A stretch of DNA of 64,000 nucleotides from JBBSJZ01 sp041739875 (GCA_041739875.1 JBGSNA010000016.1:1-64000), one strand, 5' to 3'. Shown: positions 17,684-27,292, counted from the stretch's first letter. The notes: a model not told the origin generated them from the letters alone. Made by a program: numbers and translations.

Positions 17684-18502
17684 ATGTGCGTAAGAATCTT
17701 GTCTCCAGTCGTTCTGTTGGCTTCCGTATTTGCGTTCAATTGTCACGCTGTTTCTCCGAGAGAGGATGCGGGCCAACAGTGGGAATTGTTTGATGCGATG
17801 AAAAATGAACTTGTTGAGGTCAAGTTCATTCCATTGGGAACGGATAACGCGAATGTGTTGGTGAAGAACAAGACGAAACTTCCATTGCAAGTTCGGCTGC
17901 CGGAGGCATTTGCCGGAGTTCCAATCTTGGGCCAAGGTTTTGGAGGAGGTGGCGGTGGCTTAGGTGGTGGTGGTCAAGGTGGCGGCGGCGGGGGTCTCGG
18001 TGGAGGTGGCGGGGGTGGCGGAGGCGGCCAAGCTTTGGGCGGAGGCGGCGGAGGAGGAGGTTTTGGTGGTGGTCAAGGTGGCGGCGGCGGAGGAGGTGGC
18101 GGTGGTTTCTTTCGGATCGCGCCAGATCGAATGAAGAAAATCAGTGTGGCGACAGTGTGCCTAGAACATGGGAAACCGAATCCGAATCCGAGAATGACCT
18201 ACACGATCGTGCCACTGGACCACGTTACGTCGGATGCATCCGTCCATCGCCTTTGCATTGCACTTGGAAACGGCCGATTGTCTCAGAACGTGGCACAAGC
18301 AGCCGCGTGGAATTTGATGGACGGACTTGCGTGGCAAACACTCGCTAACAAGCATCGCGTCGAAAGCAAGTACACTGGAAATGTCACTTGGTTTACAGAG
18401 AACGAATTGATGCAAGCGAAAAAACTTGTGTCAACGTTAGTGATCACCCATTCAGAGAGCTTGGCAACTACGAACGTATCGACGCGACGCGACACTCCGT
18501 GA
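17684..18502 (+). CDS. Secreted glycine-rich protein
   Basis: A 272-residue protein with a signal peptide (ILSPVVLLASVFAFNCHA). Residues about 29-85 and 146-272 are ordinary globular-looking sequence. Between them lies a glycine-rich segment of about 60 residues, mostly GGG runs broken by single L, Q, A or F, encoded by 17940-18110. The first part (LVEVKFIPLGTDNANVLVKNKTKLPLQVRLPEAF) resembles a small beta domain, and AWNLMDGLAWQTLANK lies in the C-terminal domain. No family is recognised. It lies 64 bp after the DUF547 gene on the same strand. Confidence 0.75.
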   Translation: MCVRILSPVVLLASVFAFNCHAVSPREDAGQQWELFDAMKNELVEVKFIPLGTDNANVLVKNKTKLPLQVRLPEAFAGVPILGQGFGGGGGGLGGGGQGGGGGGLGGGGGGGGGGQALGGGGGGGGFGGGQGGGGGGGGGGFFRIAPDRMKKISVATVCLEHGKPNPNPRMTYTIVPLDHVTSDASVHRLCIALGNGRLSQNVAQAAAWNLMDGLAWQTLANKHRVESKYTGNVTWFTENELMQAKKLVSTLVITHSESLATTNVSTRRDTP

Positions 18503-18725
18503 TTGGTCACGCGGGACGCCTTGTTAGCTCTGGTTGTTGATTGATAGTTTCATCGATGAACCGCGAATTGACAGCAATGACGCAGCGATGCTGAACGCAA
18601 TTTTGCCGGGATGGTTCGATCCACTGCGCAATGGAATTCCAGTCACCTGCACCTCAAGAGCATGCTCAAATGCCCTGGATTCCCAGCTTCTGCCGCCGAA
18701 GACTGCGTGATGCAAGCCTGAGGAA

Positions 18726-19030
18726 GTTACGAGCGATCCATGATCCGCGTCGCACGAGCAATGATCCAAACGGCTTCGTCAACCAGCGAATGTTATCCGA
18801 CTGCTGCTGAAGCTCTTTGGCAGATCATACACGGCAACGCGATCGCCTTGGGGTGGCCAGATCGTGATCGACTTTCACCCAACGAACGTGCGGATGTGCT
18901 GGTCATCAAGCCTCAATCCTTATGGCTCCGTGGTGACGTGGACCCGTTAACAAGGCTCGTATTCGGTTGGGACGATCGATGGATCGAGCGAACGCTCGTT
19001 GCTGGCAAAGTCGTGTATGCCGCCGGTTGA
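18726..19030 (+). pseudogene. Truncated second copy of the guanine deaminase C-terminus
   Basis: From about 18726 the plus strand encodes YERSMIRVARAMIQTAS through LVAGKVVYAAG and a stop. By eye, about 64 of 97 residues are identical to the last 97 residues of the intact guanine deaminase at 12383-13645. The similarity starts abruptly near the conserved GYERSM; the metal-binding N-terminal two-thirds are missing, so it cannot be a working enzyme. A start at 18740 would give only 96 residues. The divergence suggests an old partial duplication or the remnant of a once complete paralogue. Confidence 0.85.
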
Positions 19031-19104
19031 AGTTGTCTGAGTCGCCACATGAAGTCGAAATAGGCACCTGGATTCAATCATGGTGGAATCACAGGTGAAT
19101 CGTC

Positions 19105-20463
19105 TTAGTGGAGGTCGTACTTATTCATTTTGTAATGCAACGTGCGTACGCTGATCCCGAGCGACTTGGCGGTCAATTCGCGATGATGATCATTGGACGC
19201 TAGCGCCTGTTCAATCGCAGATTTCTCCGCCGTCTCGGTTACCTCGGCGAGTGTACGGATCGTCGTCATAGCCGCGTTGTCGAGTTTCGACAGCTCGACG
19301 GGCAAATCGTTGGAAGCGATCTTGTCGCTCGTTGAAGTCACAACGATCCGTTCGATGACGTTTCGCAATTGGCGGACATTCCCAGGCCACCTCGCATCGA
19401 CCAATATCTGCATTGCGCTTTCATCGACGTGCTTAAGTGGCCGGCTGTGTCGTTTACAGAAATGCTCGAGAAAGTAGTCCACCAACAACGGAATGTCACC
19501 GCGACGCGAGCGAAGTGGCGGCACTTTGATTGGAACGATGTTGAGTCGATAATACAGGTCTTCACGGAAGCTGCCGTCTTCGACCATTCGAGATACGTCG
19601 CGATTCGTTGCTGAGACGATGCGTGCATCGGATTGCAATCCTTCTTCGCCGCCGACCCGCGTGTATCGCTGGGTCTCCAAAACTCGCAGCAAATCAACTT
19701 GGCTTTTTGTAGGGATCTCGGTGATCTCGTCAAGGAACAGCGTTCCGCCGATTGCCTGTTCGAAACACCCAGGCTTCTGGCGTGTGGCGCCGGTGAACGA
19801 ACCTTTCTCATGTCCGAACAATTCACTTTCAAGCAGTGTTTCTGGCAACGCCCCCAAGTTCACTGCAACGAACGGATTGCTTGATCGATTACTCTGGTCG
19901 TGGATAGCTCGAGCGATCAGTTCCTTTCCTGTGCCACTTTCGCCCTGGATCATCACCGTTGCATCAGTCGAAGCGATTTGTCGAATTTGCACTAGCAACT
20001 CTTGCAACGATTGGCTGTTGCCGACAATCCCCGTAATCTCACCAACGGCCGCGAGCTTTTCCTTGAGTTGGTGGTTCTCGCGCTGCAGCCAATGATGCTC
20101 GGCTGCTTTGGTTACCTGTTGGCGAATCAAATTCAAGTCAACGGGTTTGCTGATGAAATCAAACGCACCACGACGCATCGCCTCGATCGCGGTCTCGACG
20201 CTTCCATGTGCGGTAATGACAATGGTCGTCGTGCCTGGCTTGCGCTGCTGGACCATCGAAATCAAATCCAAACCATCGCGATCACCCGGCATTCGCACGT
20301 CAGCAATGACAAGTTGGTAGTTGCCTGCGTCAAACTTGTCGAGTGCCTCATTCACCGACCCAGCCGTCTCGATGCAATCCGCTATCTTGGACAGGCCTTT
20401 GGCCAGCCCCGAACGAATATTGGGTTCGTCGTCGACGATGAGGATATGAAATTCGCTTCCCAT
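19105..20463 (-). CDS. NtrC-family sigma-54-dependent response regulator
   Basis: A 452-residue regulator. The receiver domain (residues about 1-120) has the acidic pair in LIVDDEP, phospho-acceptor Asp55 in ADVRMP, and the conserved Lys in ISKPVD. The AAA+ domain has Walker A GESGTGKE, the sigma-54 contact loop GSFTGA (Ser where many have Ala), Walker B GGTLFLDE and the arginine region REDLYYRLNIVPI. The C-terminus is a Fis-type helix-turn-helix (LTAKSLGISVRTLHYKM). ATG 20463 is preceded by AAGGAAG. It follows the sensor kinase by 31 bp and ends the adaptor-pump-kinase-regulator run. It probably activates a sigma-54 promoter, for which a good candidate faces the same operon. Confidence 0.95.
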   Translation of the reverse strand: MGSEFHILIVDDEPNIRSGLAKGLSKIADCIETAGSVNEALDKFDAGNYQLVIADVRMPGDRDGLDLISMVQQRKPGTTTIVITAHGSVETAIEAMRRGAFDFISKPVDLNLIRQQVTKAAEHHWLQRENHQLKEKLAAVGEITGIVGNSQSLQELLVQIRQIASTDATVMIQGESGTGKELIARAIHDQSNRSSNPFVAVNLGALPETLLESELFGHEKGSFTGATRQKPGCFEQAIGGTLFLDEITEIPTKSQVDLLRVLETQRYTRVGGEEGLQSDARIVSATNRDVSRMVEDGSFREDLYYRLNIVPIKVPPLRSRRGDIPLLVDYFLEHFCKRHSRPLKHVDESAMQILVDARWPGNVRQLRNVIERIVVTSTSDKIASNDLPVELSKLDNAAMTTIRTLAEVTETAEKSAIEQALASNDHHRELTAKSLGISVRTLHYKMNKYDLH

Positions 20464-20494
20464 TCGGGACCAGCTTCCTTTGAGTTTCGATGCT

Positions 20495-21910
20495 TCAATG
20501 ATCGTACATGGTGGCGACATTCGCCCCGAATGCATGTTGTGTGTCGTCGGCTTCCGTCAGGGCCGTGTTCGTGGCCAGCGGTAACGAAACTTCGAATGTC
20601 GTTCCACGAGGCGATGTGTGAAAATCGAGCGTGCCCAAATGTTGCCGCACAATCTTGTCACACAAAGCTAAACCTAAGCCCGTTCCACTAGCTTTGGTCG
20701 TAAAATAGGGATCGAGAATCTTGTCTCTTAGGCTTTCGGGAACACCGCATCCAGTATCCGCAACTTCGATCCGGACCGAATTGCCCTCGCGGTGCGATGT
20801 CATGGTGAGCGTTCCGCCAGCAGGCATAGCTTCGAGGGCGTTGATGAGCAAATTCAAGAACACTTGTTCTAATCGGACTTGGTCACCATCCACGACTGTC
20901 GTCGGCCTATTCGCGTCAAACTCGATTCGCACTCCTTGCCGGTGGGCTTGAGGTCGCAACAATTCAACCTGCTGTCGTAGTATTGCTGTAATGTCAACTT
21001 CGCTCGTGTTCAAACAATCGATCGAGGCAAAGTCACGAAACGATTCAAGCACGCCACCGATACGAGTGACTTCAGTTCGAATCACACTGAGCATCTGTTT
21101 GTTTTCGTCAGAGGTGTCATCGAGTTCGAGCTGTTCTTCCAAGAGTTGGACATGCAATGACAGCGCCGCCAGGGGATTTTTGATCTCGTGGTGCAGTCCT
21201 CCGGCAAGCGACCCGAGGCCCATATAACGTTCCATCCGACGCATTCGCTCCTCGATTAGCACACGCTCCGTGACATCGCGAAGCTGGAGAACGTGCCCCA
21301 CTTCCTTCCCTTCATGATCATTCAGAAATTGGCAAAATGCACGCAATTTGCGAGGGTTGCCGGAATGCTCTAGAGTAAAATCACGCACCATCTTGGTCGA
21401 ACGTTCGATCATCCAATCGTCTCGATATTGCTTGAGTGGGACCGTTTGGATGTCGCTCATTGGCTTTCCAACGCAACTCGCATCGGCTTCTATCAGTTCC
21501 ATACCACGACGATTGATGCTGGTGATATTTCCATCCGTATCCGTTGTGATGATCCCGAGCTCCATTCCGCTGATGACATCACCTGCGAGAGCTTTGAAGT
21601 CACGCAACGACGTTTGCGACGCGTGATACGCTCGCCACAAAAGGATCACCGCGATCGCTGTGACAACGACATTGAGCACAACTAGGATTGCTAAGCGAAA
21701 TTGCCATTTCAGTTCACCGGCGAGAATTTCGGCCGAGTCCTTCGCGTCGCGTGGAAGTTGTAACATCAAATCGTCAACGATCGATTGTTCTTTTACGAAG
21801 TCGAACATGATCCAAATTGTGATCGCGAGCGCCGCAGCACTTAACAACGACAAACCAATGACGGCAATCCGATAATTCTTTCCAATATCAGTCGTTTGGT
21901 TTCGAAACAT
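20495..21910 (-). CDS. Membrane sensor histidine kinase
   Basis: A 471-residue kinase with two membrane segments (about residues 16-38 and 71-93) around a short periplasmic loop of some 30 residues. A PAS-like domain follows (GMELGIITTDTDGNITSINRRG), then the phospho-acceptor box GLHHEIKNPLAALS with His241, the N box NLLINALEAM, G1 DTGCGVP and G2 GTGLGLAL. It is of the NtrB-like soluble-core type. ATG 21910 is chosen with AAAGGCG upstream; a GTG at 21928 is in frame. It lies 69 bp after the RND pump and 31 bp before its regulator, so the pair probably senses stress linked to the pump. Confidence 0.95.
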   Translation of the reverse strand: MFRNQTTDIGKNYRIAVIGLSLLSAAALAITIWIMFDFVKEQSIVDDLMLQLPRDAKDSAEILAGELKWQFRLAILVVLNVVVTAIAVILLWRAYHASQTSLRDFKALAGDVISGMELGIITTDTDGNITSINRRGMELIEADASCVGKPMSDIQTVPLKQYRDDWMIERSTKMVRDFTLEHSGNPRKLRAFCQFLNDHEGKEVGHVLQLRDVTERVLIEERMRRMERYMGLGSLAGGLHHEIKNPLAALSLHVQLLEEQLELDDTSDENKQMLSVIRTEVTRIGGVLESFRDFASIDCLNTSEVDITAILRQQVELLRPQAHRQGVRIEFDANRPTTVVDGDQVRLEQVFLNLLINALEAMPAGGTLTMTSHREGNSVRIEVADTGCGVPESLRDKILDPYFTTKASGTGLGLALCDKIVRQHLGTLDFHTSPRGTTFEVSLPLATNTALTEADDTQHAFGANVATMYDH

Positions 21911-21979
21911 ACGCCAATCGCCTTTCACTCAATGGTATTGAACCTCGACCGAGTGTTTGTCAAGAATCCCGAAAAACTT

Positions 21980-24900
21980 CTACTCGTGCACGGCAGGTGT
22001 TGCCTCGTTCTCAATGCGTTCGCTTAGCGGCTCGTCGTGTTCGTCTTGAATCAGTCGTCGGCCGTCAGCAAACTTGGCGAAGAGATAGTAAAGCCCAGGA
22101 ATCACCAACACACCAACGACCGTCCCCAATAGCATACCGCCAACTGCAGTGGTCCCAATGGTGCGGTTTCCGATTGCTCCCGGGCCAGTCGCTCTTACCA
22201 ACGGAATTAAACCCGCGATGAACGCAAACGAAGTCATCAAAATTGGCCGAAATCTCAATTTGCCGCCCTCGATCCCTGCCTCCATGATGCTGAGTCCTTG
22301 ATGACGACGCTGGACAGCAAACTCAATGATCAAGATCGCATTCTTACCAAGCAAACCGACCAACATCACCAAACCAATTTGGCAATACACGTCGTTGGCG
22401 AGACCCATCGCTTTCAGAAATAGAAAGGAGCCAAAGATACCGACCGGTAGCGACGTTAGTACCGCCAGTGGAATGATGAAGCTTTCGTATTGCCCGACCA
22501 ACACCATGTATACAAAAATCACTACGATCGCGAAAATATACACGGCCGTGTTTCCAGCCTTGGCTTCATCATAAGCGAGGCCTTGCCAGTCAAGATCGAA
22601 ACCGTTGGAGAGCGTCGAAGCTGCAACTTCCTTGATCGCCGCGAGCGCCTCACCGGAACTGTAGCCCGCCGCCGGTGCTCCTTGGATCGGAGCGGATGGA
22701 TACAAGTTATAGCGGCTAATCTCATTCAAGCCTTGCTTCTTTTCGATTCGCATGAACGCCGAGTACGGCACCATCTCGCCTTGGTCGTTCTTCACAAACA
22801 TGTTGTCCAAATCTTCGGGGTAACGACGAAATTCGGGAGCGGCTTGTACATAAACCTTGTAGAACTGGCCGAATCGCACGAAGCCCTGCTCCCAGGTGCT
22901 ACCGATGACAATCGACAAGTTATCCATCGCGTCACGAATGGAAACACCCTTTTGCATCGCGACGTCGTTGTCAATGATGATCTCGTATTGGGGATAGTTC
23001 GCGGCAAAGAACGTAAACAAACCTTTCAGCTCTTTGCGTTTGCCGAGAGCCTCCATAAACTTATCTGTCTCGTTGCCAAGCGCCACGTAGTCGCCGCTGT
23101 TGGTCTTGTCGAGCAAGTTTACCGCGAAACCACCCGCGGCACCGAATCCTGGGACCGCTGGGGGTTCAAAAAATTCAAGCTTCACGTTAGCGATGTCTGT
23201 TCCACGCTTTTCGAGTTCTTCGATGATTTGCTTGGACGTCAACTCGCGATCAGCCCACGGCTTGAGGTTGATAATGCACGTTCCAGCGTTCGAACCACGG
23301 CCTTCGGTTAACACTTCGTATCCCGCAACCGACGACACCGACGTCACTTCATCCATCTGTTTGCAAATCACTTGCAACTCGTGGCATTTTGCGTTGGTGT
23401 ATTCCAGCGTCGAGCCAGGCGGAGTCTGGACAATCCCATAGATCATGCCTTGGTCTTCGAGCGGAATGAAACCAGTCGGCAAAACCTTATTGACGACCAG
23501 AATTCCGTACCCAAACAATCCAATCACTGCAATCGTGAGAACGCGGCGTGTGATGATGCGTCTTACGACGGCTGCGTAACCACCCGTGACTTTTTCCACA
23601 CCGCGATCGAACACGTACAAGAACATTCCGATTGGGCTGCGTTTTTTGGGGCTGTCTTCGAATCCTGAAAAAGCAGCTCGGAAGGAGAACCCGGCAAGTA
23701 CAGCGACGATTACCGAAATCATCTGCAGTCGAGTATCCGTGAGCGCCATCTGTTCCGAGAGAACCTCGTGAACGATTTCAACGTGAAGTAAGAAGTAAGT
23801 TCCAATGCCCACTGCGATTCCAAGCAACAAACACAACAACCCACGTAGAATAAACGCTTGCTTTCCAGCAATCCTGGCCATGCCACGATTCAATGCACCG
23901 ACAAGTCCGGATTGGCCCTTATCGTCGAGCGGTTTCAAAATCATCGCACAGAGAACTGGAGTGAGCGACAACGCGACGACCCCAGAGATGATGATCGACA
24001 TCGCCATCGTCAACGCGAACTGGCGATAGAAAACACCGACGGGGCCCGTCATAAACGTGACTGGAACGAACACGGCAGTCATCACCAACGTGATCGCGAT
24101 AATCGCACCACTGATCTCTTTCACAACCTCTTGGGTCGCTTCATACGGACCAATATGCATGGCGTGCATTTTCTCGTGAACTGCTTCGACCACCACAATC
24201 GCATCGTCGACCACAACGCCAATCGCGAGCACGAGCGCAAACAACGTAATCAAGTTGATCGACATGCCAAACATGAGCATGAAGAAGAACGTCCCGATCA
24301 ACGATACGGGAACCGCCAACGTCGGGATCAGAGTGCTGCGAAAGTCACCCAGAAACAAGTACACGACAAGCGAAACAAGAATGAACGCTTCAAACAGCGT
24401 ATGCAGCACCTTTTCGATCGAAGCGTCCAAGAAACTAGAAACGTCATAGGTAACTGCGTAATCCATCCCTGGCGGAAACGTTTTCGCCTTGATCTCCTCG
24501 ACTTTCTCCTTGACCTTCGCGATGACTTCCGATGCGTTGGACCCTGGAGTTTGTTTGAGCACGATCGCGGCAGCGGGCAAGCCGTCGATGTCCGAGTACA
24601 AGTCATAGAACGACGATCCGAGTGAAACTTTCGCGACGTCGCCCAGACGCAGAATCTCACCTTCGGAGTTTGCTCGGAGAATGATCTGGCTGTACTCTTC
24701 AGGCGTCGTATAGCGTCCGACCCAAGTCAACACATACTCAAGCGTTTGCGATGTTTGGCCCGTTGCTTGGCCGAGACGCCCAGGCGAACCGATCATGCTT
24801 TGATCGGCAATTGCCTCCATCACATCATCGGCGGCAATCTCGTAAGCTCGCATTCGATCCAAATCCAACTCGACTCGCATCGCATAAGACCGATTGCCGA

Positions 24901-25432
24901 GAATCGACGCTTGGCCGACTCCAGGGATTCGCTTGATCTCATTCAGCACGTTGACGGTTGCGAAATTATAGAGGAAGTTCTGGTCGACACCAGGATCTTT
25001 GCTGAAGATGTTCACGTACATCAACATACTCGTCATGTTTTGCATGACGATGATCCCTTCGCGTTCAACGATCGGAGGAAGGTTGTTCTTTACCATCTGC
25101 ACACGGTTGTTGACGTTCATGACCGCCACGTTCGGATCCGTGCCTGGTTCGAACACAATTTGGATCGTGCCTTCACCGGCGCTCGTGGCATCGCTCAACA
25201 TATAACGCATGTCGGGAACGCCATTGATGGATTGCTCGAGAATCACCATCGTCGAGTCGATGAGGATCTTGGCACTGGCGCCTGGATAGGACACAGCAAC
25301 TCGAACGCTCGGTGGAGCCACCGAAGGAAACTGAGAAATCGGCAACACATTGATCGCTAAACCACCCATGAACAGGATCAACAGCGAGATCACGATAGCG
25401 AGAGCGGGCCGATGCAAAAATCTTGCGAACAT
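21980..25432 (-). CDS. RND efflux transporter (HAE1/AcrB-like)
   Basis: A 1150-residue inner-membrane proton-driven pump. It opens with FLHRPALAIVISLLILFMGG and ISQFPSVAPPSVRVAVSYPGA, typical of AcrB relatives. The proton-relay motif GVVVDDAIVVVEAVH in TM4 has the paired Asp residues, and the C-terminal half has LVMLVGLLGKNAILIIEFA and IGTTAVGGMLLGT. The protein is about 100 residues longer than AcrB. The extra length lies between the two halves (LGIAVGIGTYFLLHVEIVH, ISVIVAVLAGFSFRAAF) and looks like two added membrane segments. It lies 195 bp downstream of its adaptor. Substrate is unknown; the HAE1-type Asp pair argues for organic compounds rather than metals. Confidence 0.95.
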   Translation of the reverse strand: MFARFLHRPALAIVISLLILFMGGLAINVLPISQFPSVAPPSVRVAVSYPGASAKILIDSTMVILEQSINGVPDMRYMLSDATSAGEGTIQIVFEPGTDPNVAVMNVNNRVQMVKNNLPPIVEREGIIVMQNMTSMLMYVNIFSKDPGVDQNFLYNFATVNVLNEIKRIPGVGQASILGNRSYAMRVELDLDRMRAYEIAADDVMEAIADQSMIGSPGRLGQATGQTSQTLEYVLTWVGRYTTPEEYSQIILRANSEGEILRLGDVAKVSLGSSFYDLYSDIDGLPAAAIVLKQTPGSNASEVIAKVKEKVEEIKAKTFPPGMDYAVTYDVSSFLDASIEKVLHTLFEAFILVSLVVYLFLGDFRSTLIPTLAVPVSLIGTFFFMLMFGMSINLITLFALVLAIGVVVDDAIVVVEAVHEKMHAMHIGPYEATQEVVKEISGAIIAITLVMTAVFVPVTFMTGPVGVFYRQFALTMAMSIIISGVVALSLTPVLCAMILKPLDDKGQSGLVGALNRGMARIAGKQAFILRGLLCLLLGIAVGIGTYFLLHVEIVHEVLSEQMALTDTRLQMISVIVAVLAGFSFRAAFSGFEDSPKKRSPIGMFLYVFDRGVEKVTGGYAAVVRRIITRRVLTIAVIGLFGYGILVVNKVLPTGFIPLEDQGMIYGIVQTPPGSTLEYTNAKCHELQVICKQMDEVTSVSSVAGYEVLTEGRGSNAGTCIINLKPWADRELTSKQIIEELEKRGTDIANVKLEFFEPPAVPGFGAAGGFAVNLLDKTNSGDYVALGNETDKFMEALGKRKELKGLFTFFAANYPQYEIIIDNDVAMQKGVSIRDAMDNLSIVIGSTWEQGFVRFGQFYKVYVQAAPEFRRYPEDLDNMFVKNDQGEMVPYSAFMRIEKKQGLNEISRYNLYPSAPIQGAPAAGYSSGEALAAIKEVAASTLSNGFDLDWQGLAYDEAKAGNTAVYIFAIVVIFVYMVLVGQYESFIIPLAVLTSLPVGIFGSFLFLKAMGLANDVYCQIGLVMLVGLLGKNAILIIEFAVQRRHQGLSIMEAGIEGGKLRFRPILMTSFAFIAGLIPLVRATGPGAIGNRTIGTTAVGGMLLGTVVGVLVIPGLYYLFAKFADGRRLIQDEHDEPLSERIENEATPAVHE

Positions 25433-25627
25433 GGTGACCTTGCGATTCCTGGATCACCTCGATTGTCACAGTGACTTTCGAGCTGACTTTCAAACTGAAT
25501 TTGGTGGACGATTTATGCCGCTTGTGCAGCAAACGGGGAAACGCAATGCGTGCAATGCATTGCAGGTTAGAAACAGATGTGCGGAATGCTACGAGCGTAA
25601 TGTTCTGTTCGCTCGAGCGGAGACGAC

Positions 25628-26890
25628 TTATTCCGCGTGATTCTTGAGGTGTGAGAGAACGTCGCTCGGATCTTGAAATTCAAATTCGATTTTGTCCCCG
25701 TCACGAACCTGGCGGATCCCTTCGAGCACGATGTTCTCGCCGGCATTTAGCCCTTCAGCGATCACAAATATGTCGTCTTTTGCAGTTTGAATCTCGATCT
25801 CTCGCTGGTGCACGACGTTGTTAGCATCGATGACATACGCGTATTTCTTCGCCAGAACTTCGAAGGTCGCTCGTTGTGGGATCACGATCGCATCCTCTGC
25901 AATTTGGTGGATCAAAACAGTCCCAGTTTGGCCGTGACGAAGTAGTCCGTTGGGATTCGGAAAGTCTGCACGAAAGGGAATGTTCCCTGTTTGGTTATCG
26001 AAATCCGCTTCGATCGCGCCGATCTTTCCCGTTTGGTCAAAAATCTTGTGGTTGGCCAGTCTCAATTCGATGTTCAATTGCGCTTGGTCTTGGCCCGAGG
26101 TCAGGGCCGTTTGATATTCCAAGTATTGAGCCTCGCGAACATTGAAATAGACCCACATCACGCTGTTGTCCGACATCGTCGTCAACATCGCACCCTCATC
26201 GATCAAGCTACCCTCTTGTTCATGCAAACGGTCAACGATGCCGTCAAAAGGAGCCCGGATATCAGCAAAGTTCATTTCGGCCCGAGAAAGTTTCACATTG
26301 GCGAGAGCCTTTGCTAACTTTGCATTCGCTAGCTTGAGCTCTTGCTCCGAAATGATATTTTGAAGCACCAAGTTCTTTGTATTGTCATACTCGACTTGGG
26401 CCAAACGAGCTTCGGCCATCTCGGCATCCAGCTTAGCTTCGTAAATTGTTGGCAGAATATGGAAGAGTAACTGCCCTTTTTCGACGGTCTGGCCTTCGTC
26501 GACCTTGATCTCCTTTAGATAACCACCTTCGAGCGCCCGTATCTCGATGTGGCGACGCGAGTGGATCTGGCAAACGTACTGCTGAGTCAGTGTCACATCT
26601 TTCGCGATGGGACTGGTTGCAATGATCTTGTGAACCGCATGGTGTTCACCACCGCTATGCTCAGTTTCGTCATGCTCAGTTTCGTCATGCTCATCGGAAC
26701 CGTGCTCCGACAGTTGCTCACCGCCATGCTGGTCTACGCTTTTCTTCGCACCCTGGGTGTCTTCCCCGTGCTTTTCCTCATGAGCGTTGGAACCAAAATA
26801 CTGGCTCACTTTCTCCTTAATCGACTCTGACCCCGAAAGACCGAACGATGCGAGTGCGACAACAATCGGTACAATTAAACGCATACGCAT
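25628..26890 (-). CDS. RND periplasmic adaptor with His-rich N-terminal linker
   Basis: A 420-residue membrane-fusion protein. After an N-terminal signal-like segment (LIVPIVVALASFGLSG) comes a linker of about 50 residues (about 32-85) rich in His, Glu and Asp, with about ten His including a repeated DETEH. The classical adaptor follows: RRHIEIRALEGGYLKEIKVDEGQTVEKGQLLF (lipoyl half), a helical hairpin (LAQVEYDNTKNLVLQNIISEQEL), ADIRAPFDGIVDRLHEQEGSLI, then the beta-barrel and PQRATFEVLAKKYAYVID. It is the first gene of the pump operon. The His-rich linker resembles those of metal-handling proteins and could bind Zn, Cu or Ni, which is inference. Confidence 0.93.
   Translation of the reverse strand: MRMRLIVPIVVALASFGLSGSESIKEKVSQYFGSNAHEEKHGEDTQGAKKSVDQHGGEQLSEHGSDEHDETEHDETEHSGGEHHAVHKIIATSPIAKDVTLTQQYVCQIHSRRHIEIRALEGGYLKEIKVDEGQTVEKGQLLFHILPTIYEAKLDAEMAEARLAQVEYDNTKNLVLQNIISEQELKLANAKLAKALANVKLSRAEMNFADIRAPFDGIVDRLHEQEGSLIDEGAMLTTMSDNSVMWVYFNVREAQYLEYQTALTSGQDQAQLNIELRLANHKIFDQTGKIGAIEADFDNQTGNIPFRADFPNPNGLLRHGQTGTVLIHQIAEDAIVIPQRATFEVLAKKYAYVIDANNVVHQREIEIQTAKDDIFVIAEGLNAGENIVLEGIRQVRDGDKIEFEFQDPSDVLSHLKNHAE
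26657..26686 (-). repeat. 15-bp in-frame tandem duplication in the adaptor gene
   Basis: Two identical 15-bp units encode DETEH twice in the His-rich linker. Confidence 0.9.
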
Positions 26891-27075
26891 GGAACAATTT
26901 TCTTTATGATGGGTGCGTCATGATTGAGCTACAGCCAAGGACACTGGCCACTCTACATGTCTTCGGAAACAACGTCGCTCGCCAAAACGTGAGGCACGTC
27001 GGATAGGTTTTGTGTCTGCCAAGGCAGGAATTAATCCAGACCGAACACGACGCTTCGCTATCACTTAGCTTCATT

Positions 27076-27091
27076 TGCATTGCGTGTGCCA
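27076..27091 (-). promoter_or_regulatory. Candidate sigma-54 promoter (-24/-12) for the pump operon
   Basis: Read on the minus strand the site is TGGCAC-ACGCA-ATGCA. The sigma-54 consensus is TGGCAC-N5-TTGCA, so only one base of the core differs and the GG-N10-GC spacing is exact. Transcription would begin near 27065, about 175 bp before the adaptor ATG. The same operon encodes an NtrC-type regulator with a GSFTGA loop. The match is visible; promoter function is inferred. Confidence 0.55.
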
Positions 27092-27255
27092 AATGCCAAC
27101 GGAGCGTTCTCAACCCGAATGAAAACAGGGACAGATTGCGGCCTTATCCACGCCGAATCTGGGATGCACCGCTTCCAAAAAAAAATTGCGTCATTCTTGT
27201 CGTATGCCTTTTTGGAGTAGAGTCTGCAAATTTCTTCACATGACCGGCAAGATAC

Positions 27256-27292
27256 TGCAGGGTCGCTAACGCTCGATTGCAGGTTCGCAAAC
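27256..27292. promoter_or_regulatory. Direct repeats, possible activator sites upstream of the sigma-54 promoter
   Basis: Copies tgcagggtcgctaac (27256-27270) and tgcaggttcgcaaac (27278-27292) differ at two positions and start 22 bp apart, two helical turns. They lie about 165-200 bp upstream of the -24 element, a normal distance for enhancer-like sites of NtrC-family activators. Confidence 0.4.

Noticed and set aside
22490..23311. A 273-codon plus-strand frame.
   Set aside because: It is antisense to the RND pump and has no family signature; its openness follows from codon bias of the real gene.
26904..27113. A 69-codon minus-strand frame in the pump-TolC gap.
   Set aside because: No domain or signal, and it lies across the candidate sigma-54 promoter.
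27213..27228. A second possible sigma-54 site on the plus strand (TGG-N11-TGCA form).
   Set aside because: Only the GG and GC pairs are right and the -24 box has three mismatches; it is also 560 bp from the TolC-like start.
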